This document shows, in pieces, positions 14,172 to 20,327 of a stretch of DNA of 20,327 nucleotides (position 1 is the first letter of the stretch; the number at the start of each line of letters is the position of its first letter). The translations under genes were made by a program, and so were the position numbers. The notes under the pieces were generated by a model. The model did no database searches. It worked only from the letters and a program-made list of their open reading frames with translations, and was not told the DNA's origin. Origin of the DNA: a candidate division Zixibacteria bacterium SM23_81 (GTDB lineage: Bacteria; SM23-81); the NCBI GenBank assembly GCA_001304015.1, contig LJUY01000051.1:1-20327 (forward strand). Reading direction: 5' to 3'.

Positions 14172-16592
14172 ATGAAAGCGATAGCTTTTGTGGTCGTGCT
14201 GTCGATGGTTCTGCTGTCGACAGCGGCGCTGGCTGGCGATTCCGCCACCCAGTCTGAACAGACTGAAGCTTCCCGGACGGTTTCTACTGATAAGTCCGGG
14301 ATTTCTTTTATCCGGAGCCCAAAATCGCAGGGATCCAAGGCCGAAGTGCCCGGCCTGATGAGCTACCAGGGCACACTGACCGACGCAGGTGGTGTCGCTT
14401 TGGACACCACTGTCTCCATGACCTTTACCATCTATGACGATTCCACGGGAGGATCCACCATATGGACCGAAACTCAACCCTCAGTGCAGGTGACCGCAGG
14501 GATCTTTGACGTCTTGTTGGGTCAGATAAATAGCATCACAGATGCGGTTTTCAGCGATCCAGTTCGCTGGCTGGGGGTTCAGGTGGGTGGTGATCCGGAG
14601 ATGACGCCTCGGCAGCGGATCGTGGCGGTGGGATATGCCTTCCGGGCTGCCGAGGCCGACAGTGCCGATTATGCCCGCAGCGGTGTGGGCGGAGGTGGTG
14701 GTTGGGTGGATGATGGCACCGTGGTCCGGCTGGAGACGGAAACCGATTGGGTGGGCATTGGAACGACGAGCCCTGGCCAGCCTTTAGATGTCGTAGGGGA
14801 TGTCAATGTTGGAGGTGATAGTACAGGTTATGATGGAGGGAGCGAATTAATCTCCATAAGGGGTCGATCGGACGACTGGTACATTGGTGTTCAGAACGAA
14901 GCTACGGCAGAAGCCACAGGCTTTTTCATAGGAAAATATGGAGAAGAAAACCTCTACATAGACAATGACGGCAACGTCGGCATCAGGGCGACGAATCCTA
15001 CAGCGGACCTTCATATCATGACACGGGATTCGACTCAAGTCAAATTGAGTGGTGTAGCAAACACCGGCGCCAATGCGGGAGGATACAAGCTATACATCTC
15101 CAACTACGATAACGACGATTCAGTCTACACCTACCCGATCTATGCAGTGGATGAGAACGACGGCGTCGATTTTTACCTGCGGTCCAGATCATCGCAGGGA
15201 GGTAATTCGCAGGCCTATTTTCAGGGCAATGTGGGCATCGGGACGACGAGTCCAACTTCAAAACTGGACGTTCACTACGGAGCTATCAGGGCGAAGAGAG
15301 ATTCTGATCAGTACATCGAGATCATAGATAATGATGCCAGCGGGGGTCACATCATCTCTCATTCGCGCGAGGGGAACAAAAAGGCATTATTGTTAGAAGC
15401 ACTGCACGATGGCAGCGGTTCACCAGCTGGTGAAACGTTTGTCCTGTTCAGGGTGGGCGAGGAATCGTCTCCAACGAGTGCAATGACAATAAAAGAAGAC
15501 GGCAACGTGGGCATCGGAACGACGAGCCCGAGCTCCAAGCTAGAGATGTATGATACATCTCCCGAGGTCAGTATCACCGCTTCCGGATCAAGTCCGGTGG
15601 GTCTTATCCTAAAGAGAACTGGCTCCAGCTACATCGACTGGAGGATCAGGGACGACGGCGGGAATCTCAAATTCGACTCTAGCGAAGACGACGGAGCAGC
15701 ATGGACTAACCGCCTATGGATCAGTTCGTCTGGCGAGGTCGGCATCGGGACCAGTCCAAGCTATGCACTGGATGTTTCTGGTAAGGTGGATGTTTCTGGT
15801 GAGATTCGTGCTCAGACCGATAGTGATCTGGAAGATGCCATCTATGGTCGAGCTGAGGGCACAAATGGAATCGGCGTGCGTGGCACCGCCTATGGAATGG
15901 CTGAGTACGGGGTTTATGGTTATATCAATATATCCGCAAGCGCTGATGGAGCTGGAGTCTACGGACGTGCTGAGAGTCCGGTCCATTATGCTGGACACTT
16001 CTACAACTCCAGCGGTCCAGCCCTCTATGCAGAGGTTGATAGTACCGATGATAAAGCAGGCATATTTGAAGGCGATGTGGTCATCTCCGGCCGTGTCGGC
16101 ATTGGGACGACAAGTCCAGGTACCAAGTTAGAGGTCAAAGGTACCACGACCACCGATATACTCACCATCACCGGCGGCTCAGACCTCGCCGAGCCTTTTG
16201 CCATGTCCGATGGGAGGAGTATCCCGGAAGGGGCTCTGGTGGTGATCGACGATCAGAATCCAGGGAGACTGCGGATGAGCCGGCAGCCTTACGATCACCG
16301 AGTGGCGGGCGTGGTAAGTGGGGCAGGCGGTATCAATCCCGGCATTACACTCAGCCAGCCGGGTGCACTTGAAGATGGTCGCGATGTGGCCCTCAGCGGC
16401 CGGGTGTATGCCCTGGCCGATGCTTCCAACGGTGCCATTCAGCCGGGAGATCTGCTGACCACCTCCAGCACCCCGGGCCATGCCATGAAAGCCACAGATA
16501 GAGACCGTTCGCACGGGGCCATCATTGGCAAGGCGATGAGCACGCTAGAAGAGGGAGAAGGTCTTGTTCTTGTGCTGGTAAACCTACAATAA
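14172..16592 (+). CDS. Large secreted fibre-like protein with VGIGTTSP repeats
   Basis: 806 aa, ATG with AAGGAGGAG SD (14158-14166). Signal peptide 1-21. Residues ~60-165 form a domain beginning PGLMSYQGTLTDAGG, with TFTIYDDSTGGSTIWTETQ, WLGVQVGGDPEMTPRQRI and GYAFRAAEADSADYA. Six fibre-shaft-like repeats of the type GNVGIGTTSPSSKLEV follow, at DNA ~14751, 14970, 15226, 15502, 15731 and 16089. The second and fifth are altered (GIRATNP, GIGTSPS). The last ~140 residues form a distinct domain (GGSDLAEPF; VAGVVSGAGGINPG; GDLLTTSSTPGHAMKA; GLVLVLVNLQ). VGIGTTSP repeats are typical of phage tail-fibre-like and chaperone-of-endosialidase (S74) proteins, but I see no S74 domain. Exported, probably trimeric; the function is unknown. 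It may be co-transcribed with the protease 59 nt downstream. Confidence 0.82.
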   Translation: MKAIAFVVVLSMVLLSTAALAGDSATQSEQTEASRTVSTDKSGISFIRSPKSQGSKAEVPGLMSYQGTLTDAGGVALDTTVSMTFTIYDDSTGGSTIWTETQPSVQVTAGIFDVLLGQINSITDAVFSDPVRWLGVQVGGDPEMTPRQRIVAVGYAFRAAEADSADYARSGVGGGGGWVDDGTVVRLETETDWVGIGTTSPGQPLDVVGDVNVGGDSTGYDGGSELISIRGRSDDWYIGVQNEATAEATGFFIGKYGEENLYIDNDGNVGIRATNPTADLHIMTRDSTQVKLSGVANTGANAGGYKLYISNYDNDDSVYTYPIYAVDENDGVDFYLRSRSSQGGNSQAYFQGNVGIGTTSPTSKLDVHYGAIRAKRDSDQYIEIIDNDASGGHIISHSREGNKKALLLEALHDGSGSPAGETFVLFRVGEESSPTSAMTIKEDGNVGIGTTSPSSKLEMYDTSPEVSITASGSSPVGLILKRTGSSYIDWRIRDDGGNLKFDSSEDDGAAWTNRLWISSSGEVGIGTSPSYALDVSGKVDVSGEIRAQTDSDLEDAIYGRAEGTNGIGVRGTAYGMAEYGVYGYINISASADGAGVYGRAESPVHYAGHFYNSSGPALYAEVDSTDDKAGIFEGDVVISGRVGIGTTSPGTKLEVKGTTTTDILTITGGSDLAEPFAMSDGRSIPEGALVVIDDQNPGRLRMSRQPYDHRVAGVVSGAGGINPGITLSQPGALEDGRDVALSGRVYALADASNGAIQPGDLLTTSSTPGHAMKATDRDRSHGAIIGKAMSTLEEGEGLVLVLVNLQ

Positions 16593-16651
16593 ATAGTTGC
16601 GTATGAGACAAGCGACACACCATATCTTGTTTTCAAGAAAGGATTTTGGCC

Positions 16652-18013
16652 ATGAATAAGATAAACATGCATGTAATTTGGGGCTTAATCCTCTGGCTGA
16701 CATTCCTGGCCGCTGTCACTTGCTTTGCGCAACCAGCGTCTATGCCGTGCCACACTGAAGTGCATATAGTGAACTCCGGTGTGCAAGATGGCCAGATGGA
16801 AAAGCACGTTGTGGCATTTAGGGAGGTCATTCGAGTTCCCCAAGCTCCATGGCTTCGGCTGAACTTCGGCAAGTGCAACCTTGGTCAGGAAAGCTATCTT
16901 CTCATAACCTCTCTTGAAGACGGAGCTTGGCAGCGCCTTAACTCTATAAGTTTGATACAGTGGCAGAGTGCCTCTGCCTTTTTCAACGGCGATGCCTTAG
17001 AGGTGGAGCTGCATGTTGCCTCCGGAGACAAAGGGATCTTCTTTGAGGTGCGGGAAATTATGGTCGGTGAACACGAGAGCAACAACTGGATAGAAGGATC
17101 AAAAGATATCTGTGACATCATCGATGATCGTGTTCCCTCAGAGGACGATGCCATAGGTCGCTTTATTTGGATTGTTGGCGCCGACTCTGCGTCTAAATGT
17201 ACCGGCTGGATAACCTCTAGCGGAGCCTATCTGACTGCCGGACACTGCGCTGGGATGATAGACGTATTGGAGTTTAATATTCCCCCTTCGGACAGCAACG
17301 GGACTACGAATTTTGCTCACCCTCACGACCAATACGCGGTCATCCCTGGAAGTATCGACTTTCACGATAACGGCCTGGGAGATGATTGGACGGTTTTTAA
17401 CGTCAGTCCCAACAGCAATACTGGTTTGCTTCCTCCGCAGGTACAGGGTGCGTTCTACCGTATGTCCCGCGATAGCAATCCAGGTAACATTCGCATCACA
17501 GGCTATGGCGTAGATGACGATCCTCTGGGTACCACTGGTGGTTATAATTTATTTAACCGAACCCAGCAGACGCATGCAGGGCCGAATGAAGGAGAAACCG
17601 TAGACGGCCCTGCGGACTCCTATTGGGAATATCGTGTTGATACCATGACGGGCAACTCCGGCGGTCCTGTGATATCCTTTGGTTCGACCCTAACTCTAGG
17701 TATCCACACACATGGTGGGTGTGGTCCAGCGGGCTTTGGGGCAAATGCTGGCACCAGTTTTGAGAATGATAGCCTAGAAGCTGCCATTCAGACCTTCCCA
17801 GGCGATAGCGTTGTGTATGTGGACAAAGGTCATACGGTTATCCAAGAGGACGGGACGGTTTTTAGACCTTGGGACACGGTGGCTGAAGGAGTGATCGATG
17901 TGCTTGAGGGTGGGAAACTGAGCATTGTCAAAGGATCTTACGATGAGCCGATGGAAATCAACAAGGCCATGACGATTGTGGCCCCTGTGGGCGCGGTGAC
18001 CATTGGGGAGTAG
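16652..18013 (+). CDS. Secreted S1 (trypsin-like) serine protease
   Basis: 453 aa. I choose ATG 16652 with SD AAAGGA nine bases upstream; an in-frame TTG at 16646 is too close to the SD. Signal peptide ~1-26. Residues ~30-145 look like a beta-sandwich prodomain (APWLRLNFGKCNLGQESYLLITSLEDG). The protease domain spans ~165-380 with the full catalytic triad: His198 (LTAGHC), Asp245 (GDDWTVF) and Ser336 (GNSGGPV). Cysteines Cys183 and Cys199 flank the His loop as in chymotrypsin-like enzymes. The last ~65 residues (VVYVDKGHTV; GSYDEPMEINKAMTIVAPVG) resemble one or two rungs of a right-handed beta-helix, so the C-terminus may be a surface-binding module. Neighbours are secreted proteins, and processing of them is possible but unproven. 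Confidence 0.88.
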   Translation: MNKINMHVIWGLILWLTFLAAVTCFAQPASMPCHTEVHIVNSGVQDGQMEKHVVAFREVIRVPQAPWLRLNFGKCNLGQESYLLITSLEDGAWQRLNSISLIQWQSASAFFNGDALEVELHVASGDKGIFFEVREIMVGEHESNNWIEGSKDICDIIDDRVPSEDDAIGRFIWIVGADSASKCTGWITSSGAYLTAGHCAGMIDVLEFNIPPSDSNGTTNFAHPHDQYAVIPGSIDFHDNGLGDDWTVFNVSPNSNTGLLPPQVQGAFYRMSRDSNPGNIRITGYGVDDDPLGTTGGYNLFNRTQQTHAGPNEGETVDGPADSYWEYRVDTMTGNSGGPVISFGSTLTLGIHTHGGCGPAGFGANAGTSFENDSLEAAIQTFPGDSVVYVDKGHTVIQEDGTVFRPWDTVAEGVIDVLEGGKLSIVKGSYDEPMEINKAMTIVAPVGAVTIGE

Positions 18014-18064
18014 TGACAGCCAGAAGATCATTGACTGAAGGCCTCTTCGAAAAAACCACTATCG

Positions 18065-18094
18065 TTGACTCCCACGCGCAGAGATTGCTATTAG
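18065..18094 (+). promoter_or_regulatory. Putative promoter ahead of the fibronectin-III protein gene
   Basis: TTGACT (18065-18070), 18-nt spacer, TATTAG (18089-18094). It lies in the 176-bp gap before the next gene. The -10 is only moderate. A strong SD-like GGAGGAGG at ~18115-18122 follows without an obvious start codon. Confidence 0.35.
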
Positions 18095-18189
18095 AAAACT
18101 TTAAACAGTCTAACGGAGGAGGTAAGCTAGATCATTCATAAAATCAATGGGTCGACTGCTCACATAGTAGCTGAAAGGAGAAAAGTAAG

Positions 18190-18765
18190 ATGATGAGAAG
18201 AAATCTAAGCTTAAAAATTCTCAACGATTATCTGATTTCAGTAACATGTGTACTCTTGTTTTCGGTTATCTTGACCGCGACTGTCTCAGCCGAAACCCAA
18301 CTGGTCACCTCGGTACTTGGCTCCGCTGGCGGACAGGCCAGCTCCACCAACTTCGCCATGAAGTCCACCCTGGGCCAGTCCACACCCATCGGGCCATCTG
18401 CCAGCACCAACTTCGGCGTGGGAGCCGGCTTCTGGTACCAGGATCCGGTGGCTCCCTCGGCCATCGGCGATCTGACGGCCCAGCTTTCAGTGAGCGATAT
18501 CTACCTGGAGTGGTCCCACGCTAAGGATAACGTGGCAATCGATCACTATGTGGTTTACCGGAATACGAATCCTGGTTTTACACCTGCCGGCGGGGATTCC
18601 ATCAGCGAGACCAAGGGGACTTCATATTTGGATCCCAGCGCCGCCGGGACGGTGGGAACCAATTATTTCTACGTGGTTAAGGCGACAGATCCCAGCCGCA
18701 ACCTTGCCGAGGATTCCAACCGTGTGGGAGAGTTCGACAGGGGGACAACGGGCGGAGTCAAATAG
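18190..18765 (+). CDS. Small secreted protein with a fibronectin type III domain
   Basis: 191 aa, ATG with AAAGGAG SD. The signal peptide ends near SVILTATVSAE (~residue 35). Residues ~40-85 contain two similar strands, ASSTNFAMKSTLGQS and SASTNFGVGAGFWY, as in many FCB-group secreted proteins. Residues ~88-183 form a fibronectin type III domain (APSAIGDLTAQ; DIYLEWSHAKDNVAIDHYVVYR; NYFYVVKATDPSRNLAEDSN). The protein ends soon after this domain, so it is shorter than most relatives of this layout. It probably works as an adhesin or a carbohydrate- or protein-binding accessory. It has no catalytic motif, and its partner is unknown. Confidence 0.78.
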   Translation: MMRRNLSLKILNDYLISVTCVLLFSVILTATVSAETQLVTSVLGSAGGQASSTNFAMKSTLGQSTPIGPSASTNFGVGAGFWYQDPVAPSAIGDLTAQLSVSDIYLEWSHAKDNVAIDHYVVYRNTNPGFTPAGGDSISETKGTSYLDPSAAGTVGTNYFYVVKATDPSRNLAEDSNRVGEFDRGTTGGVK

Positions 18766-18806
18766 TCCTGTTGCAGCGTAAAGATCAAGACCATACGGCA
18801 ATTTTG

Positions 18807-18899
18807 GACGGGTGCCGAAAAATTAAGGCGTACTTCCTCATGCGAAAAGCTGAGGATGTGATCCTATAACCTCTGGAACCGAGGTTTTCGGCACCCGTC
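18807..18899. repeat. 93-bp element with perfect 15-bp terminal inverted repeats
   Basis: GACGGGTGCCGAAAA (18807-18821) and TTTTCGGCACCCGTC (18885-18899) are exact complements. The 63-nt interior holds two further hairpins: CCTCA/TGAGG (18836-18855) around a GCGAAAAGC loop, and AACCTC/GAGGTT (18868-18886, its last two bases shared with the outer arm). As RNA this would be a three-way junction. As DNA it resembles a MITE. No target-site duplication is visible at the borders, and no T tract follows on the + strand. Confidence 0.7.
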
Positions 18900-18930
18900 T
18901 CTGTCTTGCTTGTGGTTGATGATAAAAATT

Positions 18931-18948
18931 ATTCTAGAAAAATAGAAT
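18931..18948. repeat. 6-bp inverted repeat in an AT-rich leader region
   Basis: ATTCTA and TAGAAT are separated by six A/G bases, in the AT-rich stretch before the GEVED gene. The promoter of that gene is expected nearby, but no clear -35/-10 pair is seen. Confidence 0.4.
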
Positions 18949-19046
18949 AGCCACAAAGCAGCTTTTTTAGAAGCCATTGGCTTTCAAAATCATATGTCTC
19001 ATTGGAGCATCCTAAAACCTTTTCTTTTGAAAGGAGGAAGGGTCAG

Positions 19047-20327
19047 ATGAAAAAAGCAGCATTTCTATTGGCAATATTTAGCCTCTCGGTTTTTACAGCG
19101 CAATTTGCACTCGCTGGTGACTACGCCGACTACGGCGATGCCCCGGATCCTCCGTATTGCTCCCTTTTTGAAAGCGACGGTGCCCGCCATATCAACTCTG
19201 AGGCGATTTATGAATGGCTGGGCGAGAACGTCGATCTGGAGTTCAACTCTCACCAGGTGAACAATGACCTGTATGACGACGGAGTGGTCTTCAACACGCC
19301 GTACTGGCCGGGCGATACTTGCAGCGTGGATGTCACTATATCTGTATCGCAGTGGGATGGTGGTCGTTATCCTCCTAATCTATACCTCGATGCCTGGTTC
19401 GACTGGAACAGGGATAATGACTGGGATGATGCCGGCGAAAACGCCATCTGTGGATATTCCATAGATCCCAGCACTTGGGATGGCAACACCAAGACTTACA
19501 ACATCACCTTCCCCGTTCCATCATATGCAACCAACCTCAGCTTCATATGGGCACGATTTCGCCTCCACTACAGTTCTACCCTCAACCAGTATTGTCAGCA
19601 GAGTCCTTACGGCGAGGTCGAGGACCACCGACTCGAGGTACCCGTGCACGACGTGGGCGTCCATGCTATCGTCCCCGGGTACGAGATGGTCGGCCATAGC
19701 GATATTGCTGCCACCGTCAGGAACTACGGGGCCAATGACGAGACTGGCATCGACCTATACTGGATGACGGACACCGGCGATTCAGGTGCCACAACCATTG
19801 ATACCCTACTCTCCCAGCAGGAGAAGGATGTCAATCTGGGATGGACACCCGATACTACTGGCCTGGTGAGCTTGACCGCCTGGACGGATCTGGCAGGTGA
19901 CGAGAACGCCTTTAACGACACCACATCACGCTCTGCTGTCATACTTCACCGATGCTCTAGACTCCTGCGGCTATACTTACGCTGTGGTGGAGAAGGATAC
20001 CGGCGGCGAAGACGGTCCCGATCATACGGTGATGCAGAACTATGAGGCCGTGGTTTGGTTTACCGGTGAGGTCTATAATCAGCCCGGCTGGACCTTGACT
20101 GCCAACGACGAGGTCGAGCTGGCTCTATATCTGGACGGCGGCGGCAACCTGTTTCTCTCGGCTCAGGATTACTTTTGGGATCGCTATTATGGCTATGGCA
20201 GTTTCTCGTCGGGCGAATTCCCATACGACTACCTGGGGGTGGACTCAACCTCGCAAGATGCATGCACCATCCCCGACACTGGACATGGCGATGGTTATGC
20301 CAGCTCGGTGGGAGAGGGATTGTCTTA
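19047..20327 (+). pseudogene. Secreted GEVED/CARDB-domain protein, frameshifted near 19940; runs off the right edge
   Basis: ATG 19047 with SD AAAGGAGG (19030-19037), then a signal peptide (1-23). Residues ~25-198 form a GEVED-type domain: DYADYGDAPDPPY, GARHIN, LDAWFDWNRDNDWDDAGE, and GEVEDHRLEV at 189-198. Residues ~200-297 resemble a CARDB adhesion domain (VGVHAIVPGYEMVG; DIAATVRNYGAND; DENAFNDTT). The frame then turns into arginine-rich sequence and stops at 20045. In the next frame, from 19942 to the window end, the text is clearly native: YFTDALDSCGYTYAVVEKD, NYEAVVWFTGE and LYLDGGGNLFLSAQDYFWD. That part resembles a glutamine-amidotransferase-like fold found after CARDB domains in large secreted proteins. 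I therefore read one gene with an indel near 19935-19945. It may be a real mutation or a sequencing error. Confidence 0.75.

Noticed and set aside
18807-18899. Standard rho-independent terminator for the fibronectin-III gene
   Set aside because: The interior is 63 nt and no T tract follows the outer stem on the + strand.
1-20327. CRISPR array, integrase, transposase or toxin-antitoxin genes
   Set aside because: No regular spaced repeats and no proteins of these families were seen in any frame.

Overview
The window looks like a chromosomal segment of an uncultured Gram-negative bacterium of the Fibrobacteres-Chlorobi-Bacteroidetes (FCB) superphylum, for example candidate division KSB1, Zixibacteria or Latescibacteria. 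This is inferred from gene content, not from a marker gene: a PorV/PorQ-type outer-membrane protein, a helix-hairpin-helix (HhH) beta-barrel protein, a carboxypeptidase-regulatory-like TonB receptor, and large secreted proteins with VGIGTTSP repeats and GEVED domains. Base composition is moderate and signal peptides and Shine-Dalgarno (SD) sites are typical.

Positions 1-13,600 are transcribed almost entirely leftward. From the left edge: a secreted propeller-like gene broken by an exact 14-bp tandem duplication; a decayed tRNA-Met(CAU)-like sequence; an HhH/beta-barrel protein and a PorV/PorQ-like protein in tandem; a 590-bp intergenic stretch with a terminator and degenerate short repeats; then a TonB-dependent receptor followed by RidA, and an aldo/keto reductase followed by an SDR oxidoreductase.

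Positions 9,400-11,900 hold what may be the most interesting unit: an outer-membrane beta-barrel-like protein, an isoprenylcysteine-methyltransferase-like membrane enzyme and a DtxR/MntR-family metalloregulator. Each gene has its own promoter region, and each of these contains a palindrome of the form TTAG(G/C)-N4-(G/C)CTAA overlapping or abutting the -10 region. The two target promoters are 31/37 identical over an extended block. This looks like a local, autoregulated metal-responsive regulon whose targets are not classical metal importers. A CstA-family transporter follows, with a possible switching hairpin in its 5' leader.

Positions 13,977-20,327 run rightward and encode four secreted proteins: an 806-aa fibre-like protein with six VGIGTTSP-type repeats, an S1 serine protease with a complete catalytic triad, a small fibronectin-III protein, and a GEVED/CARDB protein that is frameshifted and runs off the right edge. 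A strong sigma70-type promoter precedes the first. Three of the four have a small hairpin or pyrimidine tract just ahead of the SD. A 93-bp element with perfect 15-bp inverted ends lies between the last two genes. It could be a miniature inverted-repeat transposable element (MITE) or a structured RNA.
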